From Intestinimonas sp052065695 (GTDB taxonomy: Bacteria; Bacillota; Clostridia; Oscillospirales; Oscillospiraceae), in assembly GCF_052065695.1 (NCBI RefSeq), contig NZ_JBQHTM010000037.1, positions 1 through 36,924 of the forward strand: 36,924 nucleotides of DNA. Reading direction: 5' to 3'. The notes under the pieces were generated by a model. That model was not told the DNA's origin and did not search any database. It saw only the letters and a program-made list of their open reading frames with translations. The stretch's first letter is position 1, and each line of letters begins with the position of its first letter. Shown here piece after piece: positions 15,879-25,188 of the stretch. A program made the translations under genes and the position numbers.

Positions 15879-15934
15879 AAAAAACAAACAGCCGTCCCGC
15901 TCTTCAGCATGAGCGGAACGGCTGTTTGTTTTTT
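15879..15934. terminator. bidirectional terminator
   Basis: A long stem (AAAAAACAAACAGCCGT arm and its complement with single mismatches, loop TTCAGCAT) flanked by six A and six T. It ends the activator gene and, on the other strand, the acyl-CoA dehydrogenase 3 transcript. Confidence 0.88.
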
Positions 15935-15937
15935 CCG

Positions 15938-16062
15938 GTCCGAAGCATGCCGTAAAACGGCGTGTGGGAAATGCTGGACCAGAGGTTGGCGCCTCTGTGC
16001 CGGGCAGCGAGATAGCGTTACCTCGGTGGGATCTGCCCGGGCACATTGCGGCAGCCAAAAGG
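15938..16062. other. unexplained multi-hairpin segment
   Basis: No gene seen. Consecutive inverted repeats: GGTCC (15937-15941)/GGACC enclosing GCCGT-AAA-ACGGC; CAGAGG-TTGGCG-CCTCTG; and GTGCCGGGCAG/CTGCCCGGGCAC enclosing CGAG/CTCG. The arrangement looks like a folded RNA of about 125 bases. On the minus strand it would be part of the 3' untranslated region of acyl-CoA dehydrogenase 3. I could not match it to a known riboswitch. Confidence 0.45.
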
Positions 16063-16141
16063 AGGGAGCGAACAGCAGTTCATATGCCTGCTGAAGGCGA
16101 CAAACTGAGCCGGAATTTGCCGGCAGAGTAGGAAGAAGTGC

Positions 16142-17293
<1,152 letters not shown>

Positions 17294-17373
17294 GATAGGT
17301 ACCTTCCTTTCAAAAAATGTTGATAATCTGCCCTTGCCAGTTCTATTATTTGTGGAACTTGCCTATCGCAGAC

Positions 17374-17402
17374 AGTATAGCACTCCTATGTAGTTCTGTC
17401 AA
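17374..17402 (-). promoter_or_regulatory. sigma-A promoter of acyl-CoA dehydrogenase 3
   Basis: On the minus strand TTGACA (17397-17402), 17 bases, TATACT (17374-17379). The -35 runs straight into GAACTA. An inverted AGTTCT...GGAAC motif (about 17339-17358) lies downstream near the start. Confidence 0.7.
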
Positions 17403-17555
17403 CAAAATATTTTGAGTAAGTATATTTCGGCGAAATGAAAATTGTGCATAAAAGAAAAGGAAAAGAGAAAGATTCAGAATAAAACAAAAGGAATCTGCAA
17501 AATGTACCTATTTTCGGGAGAAAATGAAAAGATACTGGCATTTTATATCTTGATG

Positions 17556-17585
17556 TGATATAATACTTTAATATCTAAGTGTATT
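17556..17585 (+). promoter_or_regulatory. extended -10 promoter of marR with candidate operator
   Basis: TGA-TATAAT (17556-17564) is an extended -10 element; the -35 is weak (CTGGCA at 18 bases). Immediately downstream TAATACTT (17561-17568) and AAGTGTATT (from 17577) form an imperfect inverted repeat with eight-base spacing, suitable for MarR autoregulation. The rest of 17403-17696 is AT-rich, with one small hairpin AAGGCTC/GAGCCTT (17611-17636) in the marR leader and no other gene. Confidence 0.5.
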
Positions 17586-17696
17586 TTAGCGGTGGGTCCG
17601 GGAGAAAAGAAAGGCTCTGACAGATGCAGGAGCCTTCCTGTTACGGGAGATACCGCGTGATTAAAAAAAGAAAATTAAACAAAGGTGATTCACGAA

Positions 17697-18122
17697 ATGG
17701 AACTGCGAAGTTGTATCAACTACCTTCTGACCACGGCGCAGCATGAGGTATTCCAGACCTTTTCCGCCGGACTGACGCAATTCAACATTACGCCGGGCCA
17801 ATATGGCGTGCTCAGTTGTCTATGGCAAAATGGCTCCTGTACGCCCAAGGAGATTGCCCAGATCTTAAGACTCGAAAATTCAACCATATCCGGCGTGCTC
17901 GACCGCATGCAGAAGCGGGGGCTGATTGATCGTGTGGTGGACCCCAACGACCGCCGCAGCGTTCGCGTGGTGCCCACGGAGGAGGGAAGTGCCCTGAAGG
18001 ACGATGTGCTCCGACTCATCGATGAGCTCAATGCCGAAATCCTGAGCGGGTTCACATCTGAGCAGCGGAGTACCCTACTCAGTTGTCTACAGCAGATCAG
18101 TAAGCTGGACCAGCAGATCTGA
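17697..18122 (+). CDS. MarR-family transcriptional regulator
   Basis: 141 residues from the ATG at 17697 (MELRSCINYLLTTAQ), nine bases after AAAGGTG; an in-frame GTG at 17685 overlaps that site. Winged-helix MarR fold: recognition region PKEIAQILRLENSTISGVLDRM, wing RGLIDRVVDPNDRRSVRVVPTEEG (in two parts). N- and C-terminal helices provide dimerisation. MarR proteins usually repress nearby genes and release on binding an aromatic or acyl ligand. Here it faces acyl-CoA dehydrogenase 3 across 400 bases of AT-rich DNA, so regulation of that gene and itself is the simplest inference. Confidence 0.92.
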   Translation: MELRSCINYLLTTAQHEVFQTFSAGLTQFNITPGQYGVLSCLWQNGSCTPKEIAQILRLENSTISGVLDRMQKRGLIDRVVDPNDRRSVRVVPTEEGSALKDDVLRLIDELNAEILSGFTSEQRSTLLSCLQQISKLDQQI

Positions 18123-18135
18123 ACATAAAACGCAT

Positions 18136-18198
18136 AACAGGGCCCGCGTCACTGTACTCTTTACGCAAAGAGTATCTGTGACGCGGGCCCTGTTTTTT
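18136..18198. terminator. terminator of marR
   Basis: A 17-bp perfect stem (AACAGGGCCCGCGTCAC and complement) with an inner ACTCTT/AAAGAGT stem, followed by six T. Confidence 0.9.
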
Positions 18199-18316
18199 AA
18201 ATGTGGGCGGAAACTGGTGATTTGCACAAAATCTGGCTCACATAGAACTGAGCGCTGGGGTAATGCTATGTCTGGATTCCCAATCCAACAAAAAACAGTG
18301 AAGGAGATGCAATCTT

Positions 18317-18517
18317 ATGTCCAGCAACAACAGCAATCAGCCTGTGGTCCCCAGCGCCCGTGAGGCCATGAACAAGTTCAAGATGGAGGCTGCCCAGCAG
18401 GTGGGTGTCAACCTGAAGCAGGGCTACAACGGTGATCTCACCAGCCGTGAGGCCGGTTCCGTCGGTGGCCAGATGGTCAAGAAGATGATCGAGGCCTACG
18501 AGAACGGCATGAAGTAA
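18317..18517 (+). CDS. alpha/beta-type small acid-soluble spore protein (SASP)
   Basis: 66 residues, ATG preceded by AAGGAGATGC. The family core is intact: NKFKMEAAQQVGV, then GYNGDLTSREAGSVGGQMVKK (two adjoining parts), which includes the Glu/Asp-rich cleavage region read by the germination protease GPR around KMEAA. SASPs coat and protect DNA in the spore core, so the organism forms spores or descends from spore formers. The gene is monocistronic between two terminators. Only a poor match to a sigma-G promoter is visible upstream (GTGAT, 18-base gap, CATAGAA), so its control is not settled from sequence. Confidence 0.95.
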   Translation: MSSNNSNQPVVPSAREAMNKFKMEAAQQVGVNLKQGYNGDLTSREAGSVGGQMVKKMIEAYENGMK

Positions 18518-18563
18518 AGCCCTCCCATAGAGGGGCGGCGCAGAGCTAAAAACAGCCGCGTAT

Positions 18564-18602
18564 AAAAAGCGGGTCCGTACCAGTGGTACGGACCCGCTTT
18601 TT
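18564..18602. terminator. bidirectional terminator
   Basis: AAAAAGCGGGTCCGTACC arm, AGT loop and exact complement with five T, between the convergent ssp gene and acyl-CoA dehydrogenase 4. Confidence 0.92.
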
Positions 18603-18620
18603 GTGTTGGTGGGAATTTTC

Positions 18621-19763
18621 TTACTTCACGCCCATCCAGCCGGAGATGACCATCCGCTGGACCTCGGAAGTGCCCTCGTAGATCTCGGTGATCTTGGCAT
18701 CGCGCATGTAGCGCTCGAAGGGATACTCACGGGTGTAGCCGTAGCCACCGATGAGCTGCAGGCAGCGACGGGTCACGTCGGAAGCGGCCTCAGAGGCGTA
18801 CAGCTTGCCCATAGCGGCCAGGTGGCTGTAGGGCTCGTGATCCTGCTTGGCCTGAGCGGCGCGGTAGATCAGCAGACGGGCGGCGTCCACCTTGGCCTGC
18901 ATGTCGGCCAGCTGGAACTGAGTGTTCTGGAACTGGCTGATGCGCTTGCCGAACTGCACGCGCTCCTTGGTGTACTTCACGGTGTCGTCGATGGCAGCCT
19001 GAGCGATACCCAGAGCCTGAGCGCCGATGCCGATACGACCGCCGTCCAGAGTGGTCATGGCGATCTTGAAGCCCTTGTTCAGCTCGCCCAGCAGGTTCTC
19101 CTTGGGCACGATGCAGTCCTCAAAGACCAGCTCGCAGGTGGAAGAGCCGCGGATACCCATCTTCTTCTCGTGAGCGCCGACCTTGAAGCCGGGGAAGTCC
19201 TTCTCCACGATGAAGGCGGAGATGCCCTTGTTGCCCAAGCTCTTATCGGTCATGGCGAAGACCACGAACACATGAGCGAAGCCGGCGTTGGTGATGAAGA
19301 TCTTGGAGCCGTTGAGCACCCAGTGATCGCCCTTGTCCTCAGCGACGGTCTTCTGCATGGCGGAGTCGGTGCCGGCGCCGGGCTCGGTCAGACCGAAGGC
19401 GCCCAGCCACTCGCCGGAGGCCAGCTTGGTCAGGTACTTCTGCTTCTGCTCCTCGGTGCCGTACTCGCTGATGGGCCAGCAGCACAGAGAGCTGTGAGCG
19501 GAGACCATGACGGAGGTGGTGGCGCAGTGCTTGGCCAGCTCCTCGCACACGCCGATGTAGTTGACATAGCTCAGGCCGGCGCCGCCGTACTCCTCGGGAT
19601 AGGCAACACCCATCATGCCCATGTCAGCCAGCTTGTGCCAGGTCTCCTCGGGGAAACGCTCATTCTCGTCGATTTCAGCAGCGATGGGGGCGACTTCCTT
19701 CTCGCAGAAGTCGTGCAGCATGTCCAGAACGTCCTGCTCATCGGGGGTAAAATGGAAATTCAT
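18621..19763 (-). CDS. acyl-CoA dehydrogenase 4, probable butyryl-CoA dehydrogenase partner of EtfAB
   Basis: 380 residues, ATG at 19763 with AAAGGAAGGG upstream. Complete fold: FGLTEPGAGTDSAM, DGGRIGIGAQALGIAQAAI (in parts), IYEGTSEVQR with catalytic Glu at about 363. It is the third gene after etfB and etfA, 56 bases after the etfA stop and with no terminator between, so it is the dehydrogenase most directly tied to this Etf. In clostridia a Bcd-EtfAB complex couples crotonyl-CoA reduction to ferredoxin reduction; whether this set bifurcates electrons cannot be decided from what I can see. Confidence 0.93.
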   Translation of the reverse strand: MNFHFTPDEQDVLDMLHDFCEKEVAPIAAEIDENERFPEETWHKLADMGMMGVAYPEEYGGAGLSYVNYIGVCEELAKHCATTSVMVSAHSSLCCWPISEYGTEEQKQKYLTKLASGEWLGAFGLTEPGAGTDSAMQKTVAEDKGDHWVLNGSKIFITNAGFAHVFVVFAMTDKSLGNKGISAFIVEKDFPGFKVGAHEKKMGIRGSSTCELVFEDCIVPKENLLGELNKGFKIAMTTLDGGRIGIGAQALGIAQAAIDDTVKYTKERVQFGKRISQFQNTQFQLADMQAKVDAARLLIYRAAQAKQDHEPYSHLAAMGKLYASEAASDVTRRCLQLIGGYGYTREYPFERYMRDAKITEIYEGTSEVQRMVISGWMGVK

Positions 19764-19819
19764 GACAAATCCCTTCCTTTACTTTATGAGTAAAATATCC
19801 CAACACGGACTAGGGCTGA

Positions 19820-20824
19820 TCAGGCCCGAGCCTTCTTGATCTCCTCAGTGAGAACGGGGAGGACCTCAAAGAGGTTGCCCACCACGCCGTAGTCGGCGAT
19901 GTCAAAGATGGGGGCCTCGGGGTCCTTGTTGATGGCGACAATGCAGTCGGAGCCGCTCATGCCGGCCACGTGCTGAATGGCGCCGGAGATGCCGCAGGCG
20001 ATGTACAGCTTGGGGCCGACGGTCTTGCCGGTCTGGCCCACCTGGTGAGCGTGAGCAATCCAGCCGGCGTCAACAGCGGCACGGGAAGCGCCCACAACGC
20101 CGCCCAGAGCGTCAGCCAGGGCCTTCACGGGCTCGAAGCCCTCGGGGCCGCCCACGCCACGGCCGCCGGACACGATGATGTCGGCGCCCTCCAGGTCCAC
20201 GTTCTCGCCGTCGGCCTCCTTGATGAGCTCCAGCACCTGGGTGCGGATATCCTTGGCATCCACGTGGATGTCTTCCTTGATGACTTCGGCCTTGGCCTCG
20301 CCGGCGTCGCTCTTCTTGAACACGCCGGGACGGACGGTGCCGATCTGGGGACGGTGATCGGGGCAGAGGATGGTGGCCATCAGGTTGCCGCCGAAAGCGG
20401 GACGGGTCCAGGCCACGTTGCCGCTCTCCTCGTCGATGTCCAGAGCGGTGCAGTCGGCGGTCAGGCCGGTGTGCAGACGGCAGGACACGCGGGGACCCAG
20501 GTCACGGCCGTTGTTGGTGGCGCCGATGAGCATGCTGGTGGGGCCATACTTCTCCACCAGAGCGCACAGGGCGATGGCATAGGCGTCGGTGGTGTAGTGG
20601 GCGTACTCGGGGCCATCCACCACGATCACCTTGTCGGCGCCGTGCTCGGAAGCGGCCTTCACAGCCTCGTCCACGTTGTTGCCGATGACCACGGCCACCA
20701 GGGCGCCGCCCTGCTTGCCGGCCATCATCTTACCAGGAGTCAGCAGCTCAATGCCAACGTTCTTGGCGGTGCCGTCCTCATTGGTCTCTACAAATACCCA
20801 AAGATCCTTGGTCTTAGCTTCCAT
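19820..20824 (-). CDS. etfA: electron transfer flavoprotein alpha subunit
   Basis: 334 residues, ATG at 20824 after GGGAGGGGGAG. N-terminal EtfA domain (residues 1-200; KDLWVFVETNEDG, ATNNGRDLGPRVSCRLHTGL in parts) and C-terminal FAD domain with SGGRGVGGPEGF, SRAAVDAGWIAHAHQVGQTG and YIACGISGAIQHVAGM, which hold the FAD pyrophosphate and flavin. It forms a heterodimer with EtfB and accepts electrons from the acyl-CoA dehydrogenases. It follows etfB by 17 bases in one operon. Confidence 0.97.
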   Translation of the reverse strand: MEAKTKDLWVFVETNEDGTAKNVGIELLTPGKMMAGKQGGALVAVVIGNNVDEAVKAASEHGADKVIVVDGPEYAHYTTDAYAIALCALVEKYGPTSMLIGATNNGRDLGPRVSCRLHTGLTADCTALDIDEESGNVAWTRPAFGGNLMATILCPDHRPQIGTVRPGVFKKSDAGEAKAEVIKEDIHVDAKDIRTQVLELIKEADGENVDLEGADIIVSGGRGVGGPEGFEPVKALADALGGVVGASRAAVDAGWIAHAHQVGQTGKTVGPKLYIACGISGAIQHVAGMSGSDCIVAINKDPEAPIFDIADYGVVGNLFEVLPVLTEEIKKARA

Positions 20825-20841
20825 TGTAATCTCCCCCTCCC

Positions 20842-21645
20842 TTAGATAATGCTGGCGTCGCTCAGCAGCTGGAACAGCTTCTTCGCGGAATCCTCAGCGG
20901 TCTCTTCCTTGATCTTCACGCCGCCGCTCTTCTTCTGGGGCACGAAGGTCTTCTTCACGTGGGTGGGGGAGCCCTTCAGGCCGATGCGGGTGGTGTCGAT
21001 GTCGGGGAAGGCGTCCTCGCCCAGAACGGGGATCTCGGCGCGGTTGGCAGCCATCTTCCGCTTGATGGTGGGATAACGGGGATCCCAAGCGGGCTTGGTG
21101 AAGGTGACCACGGCGGGCATCTTGGCAGCGATGACCTCAACGCCCTCCTCGACTTCCTTCTTCACCTTGATGGTGTCGCCGTCCACCTCGGCCTCCAGGC
21201 CGTAGGTCACCTGGGGATAGTTCAGGTGCTCAGCGATCTCGGGACCGACCTGGGCGGTGTCGCCGTCGATAGCCTGCTTGCCGCAGAAGATCACGTCGAA
21301 CTTGCCCTCGATCTCCTCCACCTTCTTGATGGCCTCGGAGATGATGTAGCTGGTGGCCAGGGTGTCGGAACCGCCGAAAGCGCGGCCGGACACCAGGTAA
21401 GCCTTATCGGCGGCGATGGCCAGGCACTCCTTCAGAGCGGCCTTCGCCTGCTCGGGGCCCATGGAGAGCACCACGATCTTGGCGCTGGGGTCCTTGTCCT
21501 TGATCCGGGCAGCAGCCTCCAGAGCATAGCCGTCAAAGGGATTGACGATGCTGGGCACGCCTTCGCGGATCAAGGTGTTCTTTACCGGATCGATCTTAAT
21601 TTCGGTCGTATCCGGCACCTGCTTGACGCAAACAAGCATGTTCAT
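20842..21645 (-). CDS. etfB: electron transfer flavoprotein beta subunit
   Basis: 267 residues, ATG at 21645 preceded by AGGAGGAAACAGAA. It has the EtfB signature NMLVCVKQVPDTTEIKIDP-type start, NPFDGYALEAA, the nucleotide-binding CGKQAIDGDTAQVGPEIAEH segment (in parts) and KRKMAANR. In ordinary Etf this subunit binds AMP, in bifurcating Etf a second FAD. It leads the etfB-etfA-dehydrogenase operon. As the only Etf in the window it probably serves all four paralogous dehydrogenases. Confidence 0.97.
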   Translation of the reverse strand: MNMLVCVKQVPDTTEIKIDPVKNTLIREGVPSIVNPFDGYALEAAARIKDKDPSAKIVVLSMGPEQAKAALKECLAIAADKAYLVSGRAFGGSDTLATSYIISEAIKKVEEIEGKFDVIFCGKQAIDGDTAQVGPEIAEHLNYPQVTYGLEAEVDGDTIKVKKEVEEGVEVIAAKMPAVVTFTKPAWDPRYPTIKRKMAANRAEIPVLGEDAFPDIDTTRIGLKGSPTHVKKTFVPQKKSGGVKIKEETAEDSAKKLFQLLSDASII

Positions 21646-21760
21646 TTCTGTTTCCTCCTATTACGTTTTTTGAGACCGGCACAAGGCCCGTCCCATGGCG
21701 TTTTTCAAGCCCGCGCCCATGTATGGGCGCACCTGTCCAAAGCCATTTTTCCCGTAAATC

Positions 21761-21812
21761 ATCATATACCGGGGCGACCGGATTGTCAATCGAAAAAGCA
21801 TTGGTCCTACCA
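21761..21812 (-). promoter_or_regulatory. etf operon promoter with adjacent palindromic element
   Basis: On the minus strand TTGACA (21784-21789), 17 bases, TATGAT (21761-21766). Just upstream lies the perfect palindrome TGGT-CCT-ACCA (21802-21812), matching the general shape of FadR/PdhR-type GntR operators. Its extended 12-base form also occurs in the lrgAB promoter. Confidence 0.65.
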
Positions 21813-21922
21813 CAATTTTAGTAACTTCTTAAGGTGAGCACGGTGATCTTTGTCATTTCGCACAAAGAACGGGGGGTAAAACTAGGCAACCCAACCGTAG
21901 CGTCAGAAGGCCCACTTTCCTC

Positions 21923-21951
21923 TTTACATTGGCGATTTATCGTGGTAATAT
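21923..21951 (+). promoter_or_regulatory. promoter of the amino acid ABC operon
   Basis: TTTACA (21923-21928), 17 bases, TAATAT (21946-21951). A small CCGGG-GACG-CCCGG hairpin (about 21962-21975) lies in the leader. Confidence 0.6.
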
Positions 21952-22011
21952 GTTAAAGCAACCGGGGACGCCCGGTGTCACAACACAATTATAAACGGAG
22001 GATCTGAAACC

Positions 22012-22875
22012 ATGAGAAAGAACCGTCTGGCCGCCTCTCTGCTGGCCCTGTCTCTGTGCTTCTCCCTGGCCGCCTGCTCCGGCGGCAGCTCCGCCACTCC
22101 CGCGCCCGAGAGCGATGCCCCCGAAACCACCACCCCTGCTGAGACCGCCCCCGCCGAGACCGGCGCCGAGAGCGATCTGGCCTACGTCCAGGATAAGGGG
22201 ACCCTGGTGGTGGGCATGACCGACTTTGCCCCCATGGATTACAAGGACGAGAACGGCGAGTGGATCGGCTTCGACGCCGACATGGCCAAGGCCTTTGCCG
22301 AGAGTCTGGGCGTGGATGTGGAGTTCCTGGAGATCAACTGGGACAACAAGCTCATGGAGCTGGACACCAAGGGCATCGACGCCATCTGGAACGGCATGAC
22401 CATCAACGATGAGGTGGAGGCCGGTGCCTCCGTCTCCGAGCCCTATTGCCGCAACGGCCAGGTGGTGGTGGTCCCCGTGGATAAGGCGGAGGACTACCAG
22501 ACCGTGGAGAGCCTGAGCGGGCTCAACTTCGCCGTGGAGAACGGCTCCGCCGGCGCCGAGCAGCTGGATGCGCTGGGCCTCAGCTACGTGGCCAAGTCCA
22601 CCCAGGCCGACGCCCTGCTGGAGGTGGCCTCCGGCGCCTCCGACGCCTGCGTCATCGACCTGCTGATGGCGGGCGCCATGATCGGCGAGGGTACCAGCTA
22701 TCCCGATCTCACCTACACCGTGCAGCTCAACGATGAGGAGTACGGCGTGGCCTTCCGCAAGGGCTCTGACCTGGTGGACGCCTTCAACGAGTTCTGGGCC
22801 TCCGCCTACGCCGACGGCACCGTCATGGAGACCGCCACTACCTACGGTGTGCAGGAGTCTGTCATCGAGAAGTAA
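22012..22875 (+). CDS. polar amino acid ABC transporter substrate-binding lipoprotein
   Basis: 287 residues, ATG with GGAGGATCTGAAACC upstream. Signal peptide of about 21 residues ending in a lipobox (SLAAC, lipidated Cys22), then a Ser/Pro/Glu/Thr-rich linker to about residue 55, then an SBP_bac_3 (type II periplasmic-binding) domain: GTLVVGMTDFAPMDYKD, IGFDADMAKAFAESLGV, LDTKGIDAIWNGMTIN. It delivers a polar amino acid such as cystine, glutamine or arginine to the permease; which one is not clear. First gene of a three-gene operon. Confidence 0.95.
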   Translation: MRKNRLAASLLALSLCFSLAACSGGSSATPAPESDAPETTTPAETAPAETGAESDLAYVQDKGTLVVGMTDFAPMDYKDENGEWIGFDADMAKAFAESLGVDVEFLEINWDNKLMELDTKGIDAIWNGMTINDEVEAGASVSEPYCRNGQVVVVPVDKAEDYQTVESLSGLNFAVENGSAGAEQLDALGLSYVAKSTQADALLEVASGASDACVIDLLMAGAMIGEGTSYPDLTYTVQLNDEEYGVAFRKGSDLVDAFNEFWASAYADGTVMETATTYGVQESVIEK

Positions 22876-22904
22876 CGAAGGGACAAAACATATTCTGCGG
22901 GAAA

Positions 22905-22934
22905 GAGGCAGAGAGTTGTATGGCTCTCTGCCTC
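22905..22934 (+). other. intercistronic hairpin
   Basis: GAGGCAGAGAG (22905-22915) and CTCTCTGCCTC (22924-22934) form an 11-bp stem without a T-run. Such hairpins after binding-protein genes typically give more binding protein than permease by stabilising the upstream mRNA or partly ending transcription. Confidence 0.6.
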
Positions 22935-22958
22935 TCCCTAACTAGAGAGGAAAAGCCT

Positions 22959-23597
22959 ATGCTGCTGTCTGTATCCCTCACTCTGCTGGAGGGGCTTGTG
23001 GTCACCCTGGAGCTCTTTGCCCTTACGCTGCTCTTTGCTCTGCCCCTGGGCCTCATTATCTCCTTCGGCTCCATGAGCCGGTGCGCCCCCCTGCGCGCGG
23101 TGGTCAAGACCATCGTCTGGATCGTCCGGGGCACTCCGCTGATGCTCCAGATCATGATTGTGTTCTACGGCCCCGGCCTGATGTTCGGCCTGCCTCTGCT
23201 GCCCCGGTTCACCGCGGCGGTGGTGACCTTCGTTATCAACTATGCCTGCTACTTCTCCGAGATCTTTCGGGGCGGTATCCAGGGGGTGCCCGTGGGCCAG
23301 CGGGAGGCCGGTCTGGTGCTGGGCATGACCCGGTCCCAGATCTTCTTCAAGGTCACCCTGCTTCAGGTCATCAAGCGCATCGTGCCGCCGCTGGGCAACG
23401 AGTTCATCACCCTGGTGAAGGACACCGCCCTGGTGCGGGTCATCTCGGTGTACGAGATCATCTGGATGGGTGAGTCCTACATCAAAAAGGGCATGATCTG
23501 GCCGCTCTTCTACACTGCCGTGTTCTACCTGGCCATCAGCGGTATCCTCACCCTGCTGCTGGGCTGGTGTGAGAAGAAGATGGACTACTTTAAGTAA
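22959..23597 (+). CDS. polar amino acid ABC transporter permease
   Basis: 212 residues from the ATG at 22959 (MLLSVSLTLLEGL), after AGAGAGGAAAAG; the in-frame ATG at 22920 lies in the hairpin. HisM/GlnP family: the N-terminal LLEGLVVTLELFALTL helix, IVRGTPLMLQIM, and the EAA loop REAGLVLGMTRSQIFFKVTLLQ (in parts) that contacts the ATPase. About five membrane helices. A single permease gene implies a homodimer. Confidence 0.95.
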   Translation: MLLSVSLTLLEGLVVTLELFALTLLFALPLGLIISFGSMSRCAPLRAVVKTIVWIVRGTPLMLQIMIVFYGPGLMFGLPLLPRFTAAVVTFVINYACYFSEIFRGGIQGVPVGQREAGLVLGMTRSQIFFKVTLLQVIKRIVPPLGNEFITLVKDTALVRVISVYEIIWMGESYIKKGMIWPLFYTAVFYLAISGILTLLLGWCEKKMDYFK

Positions 23598-23610
23598 GGA
23601 GGTTCGCCCC

Positions 23611-24396
23611 ATGCCTATTCTGGACGTACAGCACATCGAAAAACACTTTGGGGAAACCCGGGTGCTGGAGGACATCAGCTTTTCCCTGGACCAGGGCCAG
23701 GCCCTGGCCATCATCGGCTCCTCCGGCTCCGGCAAAACCACCCTGCTCCGCTGCCTCAACTTTCTGGAGAAGCCCGACCAGGGCAGAATCCTGGTCAACG
23801 GGGAGAAGCTCTTTGACGCCGCCGACCCCGCTACCCACCGGGAGGAGGAGGTGCGGAAAAAGCGGCTCCACTTCGGGCTGGTCTTTCAGTCCTTCAACCT
23901 CTTTCCCCAGTATACCGCCCTCCAGAACGTCACCCTGGCCAAGGAGCTTCTGAGCCAGGAGCGGCCCGACTTCAAGCAGAACAAAAAGGCCATTCTGGAG
24001 GAGATCCGGGAGGAGGGCCTGTCCCTCCTGGCCAAGATGGGCCTGAGCGACCGGGCGGGCCACTACCCCCACCAGCTCTCCGGCGGCCAGCAGCAGCGGG
24101 TGGCCATCGCCCGGGCCCTGGCCCTGAGCCCCGACATCCTCTGCTTTGACGAGCCCACCTCCGCCCTGGACCCGGAGCTCACCGGGGAGGTGCTGCGGGT
24201 CATCCGGGGCCTGGCCGAACAAAAGACCACCATGATTATTGTCACCCACGAGATGGCCTTTGCCCGGGACGTGGCCGACCAGGTCATCTTCATGGACAGC
24301 GGCGTTATCGTGGAGCAGGGACCCGCCCGGGAGGTCATTGAGCACCCCACCCAGGAGCGGACCCGGCAATTTTTGGCCCGGTACGCCGAGCAGTGA
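23611..24396 (+). CDS. polar amino acid ABC transporter ATP-binding protein
   Basis: 261 residues from the ATG at 23611 (MPILDVQHIEKHF), after AAGGAGG. Walker A GSSGSGKTT (36-44), Q-loop VFQSFNLFPQ, signature LSGGQQQR, Walker B ILCFDEPTSALD, and switch VTHEM. GlnQ/HisP-type ATPase that powers the importer. It carries an insert of about 25 residues after the Q-loop (around SQERPDFKQNKKAILEE), longer than typical GlnQ. Last gene of the operon. Confidence 0.96.
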   Translation: MPILDVQHIEKHFGETRVLEDISFSLDQGQALAIIGSSGSGKTTLLRCLNFLEKPDQGRILVNGEKLFDAADPATHREEEVRKKRLHFGLVFQSFNLFPQYTALQNVTLAKELLSQERPDFKQNKKAILEEIREEGLSLLAKMGLSDRAGHYPHQLSGGQQQRVAIARALALSPDILCFDEPTSALDPELTGEVLRVIRGLAEQKTTMIIVTHEMAFARDVADQVIFMDSGVIVEQGPAREVIEHPTQERTRQFLARYAEQ

Positions 24397-24416
24397 CGGA
24401 CCACTGTTCTTGTTTT

Positions 24417-24446
24417 AAGGAAGGGACGCGGAAGCGTCCCTTCCTT
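24417..24446. terminator. bidirectional terminator
   Basis: AAGGAAGGGACGC (24417-24429) and complement (24434-24446) around GGAA, between the ABC operon and the convergent SSB-like gene. Confidence 0.85.
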
Positions 24447-24451
24447 TTCGT

Positions 24452-25078
24452 TTAGCCGGAGGCGACGGCCGGGGCTGTGGGCGTCAGGGTGGTCACTGAC
24501 ACCTCGAAGGCGGTGCGCTCCTGGGTGACCCCGCCCACCACCTTCTGGTAGAGCCGGCTCTGGAGCCGCCCCTCCAGCTCCATGCAGTCCCCCACCGACA
24601 GCCCGCCGCACCGCTGGGCCAGGGCGCCCCAGGTGATGCAGGGCAGGTAGTCCGCCCGGCCGTAGCGCCGGTTTACCGCCAGCATCAGGTCGCAGATCTC
24701 CCGGCCCAGGGGGGTGCGCCGCAGCACCGGGGGCTTGCACAGCACCCCGGAGAGGGTGAGCTGGTTGCAGGGGGGCTCCTCCGTGTCGGCCAGGGCCCGG
24801 GCCAGCAGGGTGATGACCAGCCGGCTGCCGGGGCCGGTGCGGTTGTTGAAGGTGCGCACCTCCCCCGTCACCTCCAGCCGCCGGCCCGGAGTCGGGGGGT
24901 GCTCCTCCAACAGGGGCTGTGGGACCACCACGTTGAGCCGGTCCTCGGTGCCCGACAGACGGGGGACCGACAGGGGAAAGACAAAAAAGTCCACGCCGTG
25001 ATTGGTGTGGGAAAAGACCGGCTCTGCCGCCGCCGTCCCCCGCAGGACGGCGTGATTTTCATTCCAGGATGTCCGCAT
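24452..25078 (-). CDS. single-stranded-DNA-binding-like protein with two OB-fold regions
   Basis: 208 residues, ATG at 25078 after GGAGAGGTGGAG. Two SSB-like segments in tandem: residues about 6-98 (NHAVLRGTAAAEPVF, then VTGEVRTFNN) and about 104-195 (NQLTLSGVLCKPPVLRRTPLG, in parts; DLMLAVNRRYGRADYLPCITWG; GDCMELEGRLQSR). The second half has the classical SSB pattern of strands including the Trp-like core position. It lacks the acidic C-terminal tip that typical SSBs use to recruit partners. It is probably a specialised Oscillospiraceae SSB paralogue rather than the housekeeping SSB, which normally sits between rpsF and rpsR. Confidence 0.7.
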   Translation of the reverse strand: MRTSWNENHAVLRGTAAAEPVFSHTNHGVDFFVFPLSVPRLSGTEDRLNVVVPQPLLEEHPPTPGRRLEVTGEVRTFNNRTGPGSRLVITLLARALADTEEPPCNQLTLSGVLCKPPVLRRTPLGREICDLMLAVNRRYGRADYLPCITWGALAQRCGGLSVGDCMELEGRLQSRLYQKVVGGVTQERTAFEVSVTTLTPTAPAVASG

Positions 25079-25145
25079 ATACTACACTCCACCTCTCCTT
25101 GGTTCCTGGAAGCATGTATATGCGCCCTTGTCCCACCCTATGACG

Positions 25146-25174
25146 AAAAAGCCCCGGAGCTTGTGCTCCGGGGC
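25146..25174 (-). terminator. intrinsic terminator of the 66-residue gene
   Basis: A 10-bp perfect stem GCCCCGGAGC (25151-25160) / 25165-25174, followed on the minus strand by five T. Confidence 0.9.
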
Positions 25175-25188
25175 AGGGGGTGCCGTGC

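Noticed and set aside
18178..18363. 61-codon open frame overlapping the spore protein start
   Set aside because: Begins inside the marR terminator, has no ribosome site and overlaps the well-supported SASP gene in another frame.
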